Assembly: GCA_964634005.1 (NCBI GenBank)
Contig: CAZWKQ010000001.1
Span: 248,001 to 312,000 of the forward strand
Length of the DNA stretch: 64,000 nt
DNA from: CAZWKQ01 sp964634005
GTDB taxonomy: Bacteria; Bacteroidota; Bacteroidia; Bacteroidales; JACABE01
Direction: 5' to 3'
Position numbers and translations under genes: made by a program
The notes under the pieces: generated by a model
The model's database searches: none
What the model was told of the DNA's origin: nothing
What the model saw: only the letters and a program-made list of their open reading frames with translations
In this document: piece after piece, positions 18,043 to 26,865 of the stretch
How the letters are laid out: each line of letters begins with the position of its first letter
Numbering within the stretch: the stretch's first letter is position 1

Positions 18043-19158
18043 TTAGTAAGTATTTAAAAGTCGGGTTATTTTTTCAACTTCTTCTTTTTCTATTACCGGA
18101 CTTATAGGAAGGCTCAACACTTCCTGATGGATTTTTTCGGTTATTGGTAGTTTTATTGAGTTCCATTCTTTATAAGCACCTTGTTTATGAGGTGGTATAG
18201 GATAGTGAATTAATGTTTGAACGCCGTTGTCTTGCAAATATTTCTGAAGTTTATCCCTATTTGATGTTCTTATAACAAACAAATGCCATACATGTGACAG
18301 ATAATTCTCAATTTTGACATTAGTATCGTTAATTGGCAGAACAATATTTTCATTTTTAATATTATCGCAATAATATTGTGCAACTTTCCTGCGATATTGA
18401 TTTTCAGCATCAATATATTTAAGCTTAATATCTAAAAATGCAGCCTGAATTTCATCCAAACGACTGTTTAGCCCCTGATATTCGTTTTGATATTTAACTT
18501 TACTTCCATAATTAGCAATAGTTCTGACAATATCGGCAAGTTCATCGTCATTTGTAGTAACGGCACCCGAATCGCCCAAAGCTCCTAAATTTTTACCGGG
18601 ATAAAAGCTAAATCCGGCAGCATCTCCCAAAGAGCCTGTTCTCCTGCTATTCCAGTAAGCACCAATTGCCTGTGCATTATCTTCTATAATTTTTAAATTA
18701 TGTTTCTTTGCAATAGCTTCTAATTCATCACTCCAACATACCTGCCCATACAAATGCACTACCATTATTGCTTTTGTTCTGCTGCTAATATGTTGTTCAA
18801 TAAGAGATATATCCAAATTATAGGTATTAATATCAGGTTCAACAAGAACAGGTTTTAACCTGTTATCAGTTATAGCAAGTATGGTAGCAATATAAGTGTT
18901 GGCAGGAACTATTATTTCATCTCCTTCTTTCATTACTCCCATCTCGATATATGCCTTAAGTATTATTCTCAATGCATCTAAACCGTTTGCGACACCAATT
19001 GCATTCTTAACACCGACAAATTCAGCCAGATGAGTTTCAAAATTTTTAACTCTTTCGCCAAGCAAATACCAACCCGAATCAATAACTTCTGAAGCAGCTT
19101 TTTTAAGTTCTTCTGCATATTGGGCATTGACTTTTTGTAAATCAAGAAATTTAATCAT
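18043..19158 (-). CDS. fdtB: DegT/DnrJ/EryC1-family sugar aminotransferase (FdtB/QdtB-like)
   Basis: 371 residues. The PLP-binding lysine is Lys189 in SFYPGKNLGALGD, and the family N-terminus FLDLQKVNAQY and NGLDAL block are present. Members transfer an amino group from glutamate to a keto sugar nucleotide. Two FdtA-type 3,4-ketoisomerases upstream in the same operon make dTDP-3-keto-6-deoxyhexose the obvious substrate, giving dTDP-Fuc3N or dTDP-Qui3N. An alternative is the UDP-3-keto-GlcNAcA made by the WlbA-like dehydrogenase further upstream (WbpE-type reaction). The fdtB assignment is by context and motif. Confidence 0.85.
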   Translation of the reverse strand: MIKFLDLQKVNAQYAEELKKAASEVIDSGWYLLGERVKNFETHLAEFVGVKNAIGVANGLDALRIILKAYIEMGVMKEGDEIIVPANTYIATILAITDNRLKPVLVEPDINTYNLDISLIEQHISSRTKAIMVVHLYGQVCWSDELEAIAKKHNLKIIEDNAQAIGAYWNSRRTGSLGDAAGFSFYPGKNLGALGDSGAVTTNDDELADIVRTIANYGSKVKYQNEYQGLNSRLDEIQAAFLDIKLKYIDAENQYRRKVAQYYCDNIKNENIVLPINDTNVKIENYLSHVWHLFVIRTSNRDKLQKYLQDNGVQTLIHYPIPPHKQGAYKEWNSIKLPITEKIHQEVLSLPISPVIEKEEVEKITRLLNTY

Positions 19159-19163
19159 AAATT

Positions 19164-19829
19164 CTAATCTAATCTAACTTTTTTTAAAAATTTTGCTGGA
19201 CTTCCTACATGTATTTCATAATCGGGTATATCGTGAGTTATCAATGAGTTTGCACCAGCAACAGCATAATTACCTATCTTTCTTTTCTCAAGAACTTTTG
19301 CTCCCAAGGTAACATCAGATACATTCCCGATTTCAATGTATGAACTAGTAATTGATCCGACAGAAAAATGGCATAAATTACCTACAGTAGTATTATGTCC
19401 AATAATTGAATTGGCCATCATTAATGTACACATCCCAATTTTGGCAGCAGGTCCAACATAACAATTTGACATTATAAATACTCCAGGTTCAATAATTGCA
19501 TTTTCAGCTACAAAAGCAGTTTTATGAATTATTGTTGCAAATCTTTCTTTAGGAATGTTTAATTTTTTAAATACCTCTTCACTTTTAACATTTCTTCCAA
19601 TCATGTGAATAGCATAAACAAAATAATAATCTTGTTTCAGAAACTTTTCTATTTCATCAGTTCCTCCTAATACAGGATAACTATTAATTGTTTTACCTTT
19701 TTCAAAATCATTAATAAAACCTGCGATTTCCCATTCAAAATCATTAAATCTTCTTCTATTATCTTCAACACATGAAGCGACGACACCTCCATTGCCTTCG
19801 CCTCCAATAATTAAAACTTTTTTACCCAT
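19164..19829 (-). CDS. PglD/NeuD-type hexapeptide-repeat acyltransferase
   Basis: 221 residues. A short Rossmann-like N-terminus (KKVLIIGGEGNGG) precedes a left-handed beta-helix made of hexapeptide repeats, about residues 95-200. SIIGHNTTVG carries the catalytic-type histidine and VGSPAKFLKKV the usual C-terminal cap. PglD/NeuD enzymes transfer acetyl or other acyl groups from acyl-CoA to an amino sugar nucleotide. It lies between the aminotransferase and the CitE-MaoC-CitE genes, so it is the natural candidate to N-acylate the new amino group with whatever acyl-CoA those genes produce. Confidence 0.87.
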   Translation of the reverse strand: MGKKVLIIGGEGNGGVVASCVEDNRRRFNDFEWEIAGFINDFEKGKTINSYPVLGGTDEIEKFLKQDYYFVYAIHMIGRNVKSEEVFKKLNIPKERFATIIHKTAFVAENAIIEPGVFIMSNCYVGPAAKIGMCTLMMANSIIGHNTTVGNLCHFSVGSITSSYIEIGNVSDVTLGAKVLEKRKIGNYAVAGANSLITHDIPDYEIHVGSPAKFLKKVRLD

Positions 19830-19835
19830 ATAAAT

Positions 19836-20723
19836 TTAACTATTTTTTTTTAGTATAAGTTCATGTTTTTTTATTATTTTCTTTGCAGTACAAACCATAG
19901 GAGGTCCAATAAATTTCCCATTCATTAAAGCTACTCCTTTTCCCTCATAACTTGCTTCCTTTGCTAAACGAATCATTTCTTTTGCATCATTAACCTCTTG
20001 TTCAGTAGGTGAAAAATAGCGATGGGCTAATTCTAATTCTTTAGGATTTAAAATCAACATTCCTTCAAATCCTAAATTTCTAGCTAGGATTAAATTCTTT
20101 TCAAGATCTTCAAAATCGTGAACATTAATATGAACGGTATCAATAGGTATTACATTATTTGCTCTCGCAGCCATTGCAATTATTGCTCTCGGAGTAAATA
20201 AACTTAAATGTTCAGTATCATGAATACCCTCTAAATCAGTAATAAAATCTTCACAACCGTAAGCAATTGCAATAACTCTTTCTGATGCCTGACATATTTC
20301 TTGAGCATTTAAAACCGCCGCTGCTGTTTCAATTAATGGGATAATCTTATAGGTCCCTAAAGGAATTCCCTTCTCATATTCAATTGTATCAAGTAATTTT
20401 GAAAAAAAATAAACATCTTCACCTTTTTTCGATTTTGGATACATGAACCCATCAATACCATCAATAGTTAATTGATAAACATCCTTCAATAAATGTCCAG
20501 ATTCCCTATCATTAACTCTAGGAAAAACTCTATGTTTTCTAAACGCACCTTTTTCTACCCATTTTTTTATTGAGTCTCTTGCTAATTGTTTATTTTCAGA
20601 TGGTTGAACTGAATCTTCAATATCAAGCAACAGAACATCAGCTATTGATTTAGAAGCACTTGCCAATAATCTTTCATTATGACCTGGCACAAACATAAGG
20701 CTTCTCATTAGGTAATCATTCAT
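19836..20723 (-). CDS. CitE-like aldolase/lyase (HpcH/HpaI family), copy 1
   Basis: 295 residues. The N-terminal RSLMFVPGHNERLL and LLLDIEDSVQP blocks, PLIETAAAV and the YGCEDFITDLEG metal-site region are hallmarks of the CitE/malyl-CoA-lyase branch of HpcH/HpaI aldolases, which cleave or form C-C bonds in (acyl-)CoA hydroxyacids such as citryl, malyl, methylmalyl or citramalyl. The C-terminal GPPMVCTAKKI block also fits. No citrate-lyase alpha subunit or acyl-carrier subunit is nearby. It overlaps the MaoC gene by 4 bases. A role in making an acyl-CoA for glycan decoration is inference. Confidence 0.87.
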   Translation of the reverse strand: MNDYLMRSLMFVPGHNERLLASASKSIADVLLLDIEDSVQPSENKQLARDSIKKWVEKGAFRKHRVFPRVNDRESGHLLKDVYQLTIDGIDGFMYPKSKKGEDVYFFSKLLDTIEYEKGIPLGTYKIIPLIETAAAVLNAQEICQASERVIAIAYGCEDFITDLEGIHDTEHLSLFTPRAIIAMAARANNVIPIDTVHINVHDFEDLEKNLILARNLGFEGMLILNPKELELAHRYFSPTEQEVNDAKEMIRLAKEASYEGKGVALMNGKFIGPPMVCTAKKIIKKHELILKKNS

Positions 20724-21184
20724 AATTTCTCCTTTTTTTTGACTAATACTTTTCTTCTGAAACTTAAAATATCAATCCCATTTTGATTAAACCCAACGGT
20801 CTCAACATAAATAATTCCTCTATCCCTTTTTGATTTAGATTCGATTTTATCTAATATTTCTGTTCGGGCATAAATTGTATCGTTTATAAAAACAGGATTA
20901 ATATGCTTAACATCTTCATAACCAAGATTTGCTATTGCTTTTCCGCTAATATCAGGCACAGTGATACCTACAATTAGACTAAAAACTAATGTTCCAACAA
21001 CTAACACTTTCCCATGATGATTTTTTTCTGCATAATCAATATTTGTGTGAATGGGATGATGATTCATTGTTAACAAACTGAAAATATTATTATCACTTTC
21101 AAAAATTGTCTTTGATAAAGAATGATAAATTATACTTCCAATTTCAAAATCTTCAAAATAATTTCCTAAATTACTGGCTTCCAT
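20720..21184 (-). CDS. MaoC-like (R)-specific acyl-CoA hydratase/dehydratase
   Basis: 154 residues, a single hot-dog domain. The family start YFEDFEIGSIIYHSLSKTI and the active-site segment NHHPIHTNIDYAEK match the MaoC hydratase pattern (Asp/Asn and His of the hydratase 2 motif). The C-terminal VETVGFNQNG strand fits. These enzymes add or remove water from 2-enoyl-CoA; relatives such as mesaconyl-CoA hydratase work together with CitE-type lyases. It is sandwiched between two CitE-like genes with overlaps of 4 and 19 bases, so all three are surely one functional unit. Confidence 0.87.
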   Translation of the reverse strand: MEASNLGNYFEDFEIGSIIYHSLSKTIFESDNNIFSLLTMNHHPIHTNIDYAEKNHHGKVLVVGTLVFSLIVGITVPDISGKAIANLGYEDVKHINPVFINDTIYARTEILDKIESKSKRDRGIIYVETVGFNQNGIDILSFRRKVLVKKKEKL

Positions 21185-21993
21185 TTATTTTCATTTAAAA
21201 TTTTTTGGTAACTTTTAATATGAGGTGGTTCAATTACTCTTCCTTTATATTTAAATATGGCAGGACTACCTCTTTTTTTATATTCTATAATTATCTCATA
21301 ATACTCTCTTAATTGATTTTCACTATAAAAATTGTAATTATTAATTTCAGATAATTGTTGTGGATGAATAATGAATTTAGCATCATAACCAATACTTAAC
21401 GCTTCATTTAATTCTTTTCTAAATATATCTAAATTATTAATTTCCATACATGCAATATCAATTGCAATTTTATCAAATGCTTTTGCATAATTTAAAATTA
21501 AAAAACGAGGTATTCTTAATATTTCATAATCATATTTTATGCCTAAATTTAAACAGTAATCATGGCTACCAAAGCCAATGGCAAAAATATAATTTCCGTA
21601 AATATTAAGTATAGATTCAATATTTATTAATCCTTTTGATGATTCAATAAGTATGATAAATTTAAAATCACTAACTTGAAAATGATTGTTAATTCCATTT
21701 AAAAATCTTTCTACTTTTTCTATTGAATCAACCTTCGGTAAAACAATATTTTTAAACTTTTTAAATAATTCATAATTTTCGGATACAATTTCAGCATTAA
21801 AATCCCACAATCTGACAAAAATTGGAATACTTCCGTTATATGATATTGATAACAAGTTTTTAATAGAATCACTCAAATTATCAATCCTCACAGAATCTTC
21901 AAGGTCAAAAATAAAATAATCTGGACTAAATTTATCAATAGCTGAATAAAATTTCTTATTTCCTGCCGGTATGAAGAAGAACGATTTAAGCAT
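21166..21993 (-). CDS. CitE-like aldolase/lyase (HpcH/HpaI family), copy 2 (divergent)
   Basis: 275 residues. SFFFIPAGNKKFYSAI replaces the usual LFVPG start, but YFIFDLEDSVRID, ILIESSKGLI and AIGFGSHDYCLNLG keep the core of the CitE branch. It is much more diverged from copy 1 than expected for a recent duplicate, so the two are probably either subunits of a heteromer or enzymes for successive steps. The GSHDY version of the metal-site motif lacks the Glu found in copy 1 (GCEDF). It overlaps the downstream MaoC gene by 19 bases and the upstream FdtA gene by 8. Confidence 0.8.
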   Translation of the reverse strand: MLKSFFFIPAGNKKFYSAIDKFSPDYFIFDLEDSVRIDNLSDSIKNLLSISYNGSIPIFVRLWDFNAEIVSENYELFKKFKNIVLPKVDSIEKVERFLNGINNHFQVSDFKFIILIESSKGLINIESILNIYGNYIFAIGFGSHDYCLNLGIKYDYEILRIPRFLILNYAKAFDKIAIDIACMEINNLDIFRKELNEALSIGYDAKFIIHPQQLSEINNYNFYSENQLREYYEIIIEYKKRGSPAIFKYKGRVIEPPHIKSYQKILNENKWKPVI

Positions 21994-22417
21994 TTTTCTT
22001 AAATTCTAAAAATTCATTATAATCATAAATATAATCTTCTTTAAGATAAACCTCCGAAGCTAAAACCAGACAAATTGCTCCTGAGGAAAAGTTAAGCAGT
22101 TCACGCCACATACCGGGTACTAAATATAAACCATAATATGGCCTGTTTAAATTTACTATTTTTTTGTTTTTGCCATCGTCGATCATTACATCAAAGCTTC
22201 CGCTTGCTGCAATAATCAATTGTTGAAGCTCTTTATGAGCATGTCCGCCGCGTGATTCCCCTCCCGGAATATCGTATAAATAATAAATCCGTTTAACCTC
22301 AAACGGTATATCAATATTATTATTTAATGCCGTGATGTTACCTGCCCTGTTATGAATTTTGGGAAGCTCAATAACAGAACAATTGTATATGCTCGATTGT
22401 ATTTTATAATCAATCAT
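21986..22417 (-). CDS. fdtA: FdtA/QdtA-type sugar 3,4-ketoisomerase, copy 1
   Basis: 143 residues, a single cupin domain (WxcM C-terminal-like family). The active-site motif RGGHAHKELQQ (His59, His61) is complete and LYDIPGGESRGG and a DDG motif agree with the dTDP-4-keto-6-deoxyglucose 3,4-ketoisomerases. The product, a 3-keto sugar nucleotide, is the substrate for the DegT aminotransferase downstream, giving a 3-amino-3,6-dideoxyhexose. The RmlA and RmlB enzymes that make the precursor are not in the window. Overlaps the second copy by 4 bases. Confidence 0.88.
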   Translation of the reverse strand: MIDYKIQSSIYNCSVIELPKIHNRAGNITALNNNIDIPFEVKRIYYLYDIPGGESRGGHAHKELQQLIIAASGSFDVMIDDGKNKKIVNLNRPYYGLYLVPGMWRELLNFSSGAICLVLASEVYLKEDYIYDYNEFLEFKKNA

Positions 22418-22815
22418 TTTCCAATAATATTTTTAAATTCTTCGTAGTCATAAATATAATCATCAGGGTCATATTTACTTGAAGCCAAAATAACACATAA
22501 AGAATTGGTTGAAAAATTTTCGATAGAACGCCACAACATATTAGGAACATAAAGACCATAATATGAGCGATTCAGAGAGAATATCTGTTTTTCGGTACCA
22601 TTATCAATTACCACATCGAAACTCCCTGAAATTGCGATTATAAACTCATGAAGATTTTTGTATGCATGACCTCCTCTTATCTGGCCGCCCGGAACATCAT
22701 ATATTAAATACGTACGCTCAATTTTAAAAGGGATATGATTCAATTCCTCGACAAAAGACAGATTTCCTCTGTCATCCTCAAATTTAGGCAATTGAATTAT
22801 TTCAGCTTTTTTCAT
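22414..22815 (-). CDS. FdtA/QdtA-like ketoisomerase paralogue, copy 2
   Basis: 133 residues from the ATG at 22815. A longer frame from 22854 exists, but that codon lies inside the hairpin terminator of the upstream gene, and the family N-terminus (short lead to IIQLPKFEDDRGNLSF) matches the internal start. It is paralogous to the next gene but the metal/active-site HAH motif is changed to HAY (His63, Tyr65 counted from the long start) and DDG to DNG. The second His of this motif is understood to be part of the catalytic site of FdtA/QdtA, so this copy may have a different product, or may be a partner subunit (inference). Confidence 0.82.
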   Translation of the reverse strand: MKKAEIIQLPKFEDDRGNLSFVEELNHIPFKIERTYLIYDVPGGQIRGGHAYKNLHEFIIAISGSFDVVIDNGTEKQIFSLNRSYYGLYVPNMLWRSIENFSTNSLCVILASSKYDPDDYIYDYEEFKNIIGK

Positions 22816-22840
22816 TATAAAATTCAAATTATCAGTTTTG

Positions 22841-22880
22841 TTAAAAAAAATCATTTATAATTTACTAATTATAAATGATT
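22841..22880 (-). terminator. Rho-independent terminator after the T9SS cargo gene
   Basis: A perfect 14-base inverted repeat (arms 22849-22862 and 22867-22880) with a 4-base loop overlaps the stop codon of the upstream T9SS gene. On the minus strand it is followed by a run of eight T (complement of A43-A50 in 22843-22850). It would end the deacetylase transcript before fdtA, so the polysaccharide operon would need readthrough or its own promoter. Confidence 0.75.
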
Positions 22881-25800
22881 TTACTAACAATATTATCTGT
22901 TTTTAAATAATAAACCCCTTTAGAAAAAGATGAGAGGTTTATTTTAATTAGTTCACCATTTTTTTCAATATTTTCCGGTTTAATTTCCCTTCCGAATGTG
23001 TCGAAAATTTGAATTTTATTAATTACTCTTCCGGAAGAATTAATAATATTAAAATAACCGCTCGACGAAGGGTTCGGAATTACTTTGTAGGTATTGTTAT
23101 TGTTTTGAAGATTTATTTGAGAAGGAGAAGAATAAAAGGTGTTAATATTAAAAATAGTATAATTAGGACTAAATCCACAGTTATTCAAAGCCTGAACGAA
23201 TAATTGACAATTGCCCGCCGGCATACCGCTTTGGTTCCAGGTTATAAAACAAATACTGTCATAATAATATAAATTCCCGACAGATTCAGGAAATATCCTC
23301 CAAATCAATGAATCGGCGTATGTTGATTGGGCAACAAATTCGCTTACGGGGAAATAAGTCAGATCTATTGTATTTATTCCGTTTATAATCAAAGGATCAG
23401 AAGGCAAGGGCAATATATTAACATTGATGGTATCGGAAATTGGGCTTAAACCGCATAAATTGTAACTGCGTGTACTTATTCCGACCTGTCCGTAATACTG
23501 TCCTGTCCAGTTAACTTTAGCAGTATTATTTTCAAATAAAATATTAGCTGCATTAGAAGGTTCGATAAACCATATATAACCTAAAGTATTATAATTATTT
23601 ACAACAGGATATAACGAAACCGGTGTATTCTGGCAAATTATACTGTCGGTATAGCTCCCAAAGACAGGTTTATCGGGAGTATCAATAATTTTAATATAAA
23701 AAGTATCTGAAGCAGGTCCGAAACCGCATTCATTTGAATCTTTTACAAAAAGCTTGTATAATCCCACGGGTGAGTTATTCCAGCTGATAAGAAATTGCGA
23801 TGAATAAGCATAGGAGGAAATTTGCCCTGCAGGCTGAATATTCCATAAATGAGACGAATTTGGATTTGGGGCAGTTAACTCATAAGTACTTGAATTAATT
23901 CCTTTGCAAATGACAGTATCGCCCGATATAAAATATGGTTTATCAGGAAGCGGCTTATAAAATATCTTAATTGAATCGGTTAAAGTTTCACAAGAATTTA
24001 TTCCGACAACTTCGATATTTATTTTAGTGTATCCTACACTTTTGTCCGCTGAAGAAGGCATATAACTAAGCATTCCGTCTTTTGCCTTAAGTATTCCGCT
24101 GCCTGATGAAGAGAAGAAAACTGTATCAGAATTTAATGCGATATAATTCAATACTATTGAGTCGACATTAGCACAAACAAGAGTATCAGATGAACGTGAA
24201 AACTGAATATCAGGGATATAACTTAAAATAATATCGTTTGATTTGTTTTTACATCCTATCTCATTTGTTTGAATAACACTTATCTTACCTTCGCCATTGA
24301 AAAATATGCTGTCAATTTTACCATTTTGCAATAATATGATGTCATTGTAGTACCACTCATTTACAAATTCGGGAGATGACTGGATTTTTAATAAAACAGA
24401 GTCGTTTTTGCAATATGGGTTTATTCCTGAAACGCTGATTGAAGGGGTAATAGGACTATTTACTTTTACGAAAATTGAGTCAATAACAGTATCATTATTC
24501 GGTAAAACAGCATTAAACAAATACCATGTATCAACCTTAGGAGAAGATTTAAAAGTATAATTGTTTAAATAAGTAATCGTTGAATCAAAAGGATTAGAAT
24601 TCAGATTTAATGAAATAGGAGTAGAAGTCAAATCAGCCTCAAGATACAAAGTATCCTGATAACATATTTCATTTGTACAAGGCTCAATTATAATTCTGAG
24701 AGTATCAATATGTTCGTCGGGATTAGAAACTTTAATAAAAACAGTATCCGTTCTGTTCCAGAAGGGATTAGGCTTGTTGAAAGATAAAAAACCCGCAGTA
24801 TCGATGCTGCAATTAAGTGAGTTTGACTTAATAAACGAGAACTGAAGTTGTTCGCTCGAGTAGTAAGGTTCTTTTACCAGATTCTTTAAATTAACTTTTC
24901 TGATTTTTTCCCAACGTTTGTATTTTATGAAATTATATTTATCAATATTAAATTCCGACTTTTTTCTCAACGACATTCCGCTGAGTTTTGAAGAATTATT
25001 AGAATTTTTTTTCAAATAAAACTGTATTGTTATATAATCAATTGTATCAGGACAATCAAAGAAAATTTTATTTTTATTCCAAATGTTTGAGTTTATTGGA
25101 GTACTGAATATAATAAAATTGTTTGTGGGATAAAAAATAATTTTTACATACAAAGAATCATTAATAGCACCACCTTGAGTATAAAATTCAAGTAAATTAG
25201 TACCTTTTTCAACGCCTCCTAAGCCTGATATTGAACAAAAGTAGCCCGTAGTGTTTCTGTTAATTAAATATCCATTTGAAGAGCTTACCCCTCCACTATC
25301 TTGGATATTCCCTATATATATTTTATTATATCCATCAGGAAAGCTATCATTATCTAAATCGACATTTAATTTAGGAAAAATGTTTTCATAAGGATTTGTA
25401 ATGCTGTCGAATAATATTTTTGTCCAGTATTTATAATTTCCAACAGGGATGTTGTTTAGTTTACACCAAGAAAGTAATGAATCGACTCTCGACATATATG
25501 AATTCCACCCACCCACTAGAGGATAATATCCTCCAAAGTGATTTATCTCAACACTGACATAATTTAACGCAATATTTTTTGCAATTTTTGATTTAATTGA
25601 TTTAAATGTTTCAACTTCAGTATTAAAATCAAAACCACCAAAAAAATATCTTCTTTTCGAATCTAATTTATTTTGATTGAAAAAATTTAAATAACCGCTA
25701 CTTTTCAAACCACTTGAAGTATAACCTGCATTATTAAATGCATCTATAATTTCATCTGCTTTAAAATATGGCCATAATCCTCCCGGTTGTGCCCATGTAT

Positions 25801-26548
25801 TAGGGTATTGAAATCCAAATTCATCACAGTACTTTTTTGTTTGCAACATTAACAATGTAATTCCCTCTCGATTCAAATGAATATCATAAATTCCCAATTT
25901 TTTATACTGTGCCTGAGTCATTGTAAAATTTACATTATCTTCATACCAAAAAGAAAGTAGATATAAAGTATCAGGATCATTCGAATTAAAATTCTTTAAA
26001 TTTTTGTAAGTAAAAATTTTATTTAACGAAGGGATATAAATATTATTAACAGGCTTACCTGAAGAACTAAAATTACTAAACTCACCCGGCGACACGCTTA
26101 TCACTTGGTTTCCCGATATATTAATAAGCCCTTCGTCATTAAATGAATTGGTAGTTATAGAATCTATTTTCAAACATATTTTTTTTTGATTTATATGATC
26201 AACTCCCGGATTATTATTAAAAAAAACAGTGTCACTAAAATTTCTTACAGTGAAAAATGTTGTATTATGATTAGGCGTATGATCTATTAATTCGTGACCT
26301 TGAGAAATAAGATTACGTATAGTATTTATATATAAAGTATCCGCAGGATCGATTAAAGCTAAATTGAGGCAAAATCCAAACTTAAAACCATAATTATTAA
26401 AAATATTTGCATAATCTATCCACTTCTGGGAAGTTTGATTATCATCAACTCTAAAGCAAACACCAGCTTTTTTATTGACATATTGAGAATAACCGAATGA
26501 ATTAACTAAAGTAATTATAAAAGTTAATAAAATGATTTTAAATTTCAT
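22865..26548 (-). CDS. Secreted T9SS cargo protein with NodB-like deacetylase domain and PKD-like repeats
   Basis: 1227 residues. A signal peptide (about 1-21) is followed by a NodB-like domain: VDD (Asp35, Asp36) and HTPNH (90-94) give the metal triad of polysaccharide deacetylases. A beta-sandwich region then leads to several PKD-like/Ig-like repeats (from about 560 to 1140; the recurring elements are C-x-x-N/G-x-x-Y, W/Y-x-I-x-P and VNxxG). The last about 70 residues are a type A T9SS sorting domain (IPNPSSSGYFNI... FDTFGREI... FSKGVYYLKT). T9SS cargo is exported and in many species attached to A-LPS. The gene sits at the head of an O-antigen locus; its substrate may be that glycan or an external one. 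Confidence 0.88.
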   Translation of the reverse strand: MKFKIILLTFIITLVNSFGYSQYVNKKAGVCFRVDDNQTSQKWIDYANIFNNYGFKFGFCLNLALIDPADTLYINTIRNLISQGHELIDHTPNHNTTFFTVRNFSDTVFFNNNPGVDHINQKKICLKIDSITTNSFNDEGLINISGNQVISVSPGEFSNFSSSGKPVNNIYIPSLNKIFTYKNLKNFNSNDPDTLYLLSFWYEDNVNFTMTQAQYKKLGIYDIHLNREGITLLMLQTKKYCDEFGFQYPNTWAQPGGLWPYFKADEIIDAFNNAGYTSSGLKSSGYLNFFNQNKLDSKRRYFFGGFDFNTEVETFKSIKSKIAKNIALNYVSVEINHFGGYYPLVGGWNSYMSRVDSLLSWCKLNNIPVGNYKYWTKILFDSITNPYENIFPKLNVDLDNDSFPDGYNKIYIGNIQDSGGVSSSNGYLINRNTTGYFCSISGLGGVEKGTNLLEFYTQGGAINDSLYVKIIFYPTNNFIIFSTPINSNIWNKNKIFFDCPDTIDYITIQFYLKKNSNNSSKLSGMSLRKKSEFNIDKYNFIKYKRWEKIRKVNLKNLVKEPYYSSEQLQFSFIKSNSLNCSIDTAGFLSFNKPNPFWNRTDTVFIKVSNPDEHIDTLRIIIEPCTNEICYQDTLYLEADLTSTPISLNLNSNPFDSTITYLNNYTFKSSPKVDTWYLFNAVLPNNDTVIDSIFVKVNSPITPSISVSGINPYCKNDSVLLKIQSSPEFVNEWYYNDIILLQNGKIDSIFFNGEGKISVIQTNEIGCKNKSNDIILSYIPDIQFSRSSDTLVCANVDSIVLNYIALNSDTVFFSSSGSGILKAKDGMLSYMPSSADKSVGYTKINIEVVGINSCETLTDSIKIFYKPLPDKPYFISGDTVICKGINSSTYELTAPNPNSSHLWNIQPAGQISSYAYSSQFLISWNNSPVGLYKLFVKDSNECGFGPASDTFYIKIIDTPDKPVFGSYTDSIICQNTPVSLYPVVNNYNTLGYIWFIEPSNAANILFENNTAKVNWTGQYYGQVGISTRSYNLCGLSPISDTINVNILPLPSDPLIINGINTIDLTYFPVSEFVAQSTYADSLIWRIFPESVGNLYYYDSICFITWNQSGMPAGNCQLFVQALNNCGFSPNYTIFNINTFYSSPSQINLQNNNNTYKVIPNPSSSGYFNIINSSGRVINKIQIFDTFGREIKPENIEKNGELIKINLSSFSKGVYYLKTDNIVSKIIYN

Positions 26549-26698
26549 GGAAAATTTAATAGTTTTATTAGCAATAATAATAAAACTTATATATAAAAGT
26601 TGTTAATAAGATGAAAAAAAACAAAAATTAACATTAAGAATTGAAAAACAAGTTAATTTTATCAGAGTCAGTAATCAAATACTATTTTATTGATTTAC

Positions 26699-26844
26699 AC
26701 AGCTTCGCCCCGTCAGTTACATTGCTTGTAACGACCTGAAATTAAATACTATAGCAGAATTTACCGATTTAACGTTGCCAAATGAGTAAAAATTTTTCCT
26801 TATTTGCCTGAAATTTTTCATAAAACTCTCCAATATTGCAAACT
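26699..26844. repeat. 146-bp direct repeat, left copy
   Basis: Matches 28071-28216 over 146 bases with 5 differences (I count 141 identical). The copies are 1372 bases apart and flank the AbiEii module. The sequence at both ends departs abruptly (after the common caaact the copies differ). The repeat includes the 3' end of the HTH-regulator gene plus its downstream sequence, with a small hairpin (gttaca-ttgct-tgtaac). Confidence 0.9.
26769..26844 (-). pseudogene. Duplicated 3' end of the HTH regulator gene (relic)
   Basis: The last about 24 codons of the regulator at 28141-28671 are repeated here in frame, ending at the same stop. The final codons read CNIGEFYEKFQANKEKF in place of CNIEEFYEKFQANKEKF; one change is Glu to Gly and the Leu codon near the end is silent. 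Nothing upstream in this frame continues the gene, so this is a dead fragment left by duplication of the 3' end. It carries no protein function. Confidence 0.85.
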
Positions 26845-26865
26845 GCAAAGTTCAAATTATAATTA

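Noticed and set aside
22414..22854. Longer start of the second FdtA gene at 22854
   Set aside because: The codon sits in the terminator hairpin stem and adds residues not found in the family N-terminus.
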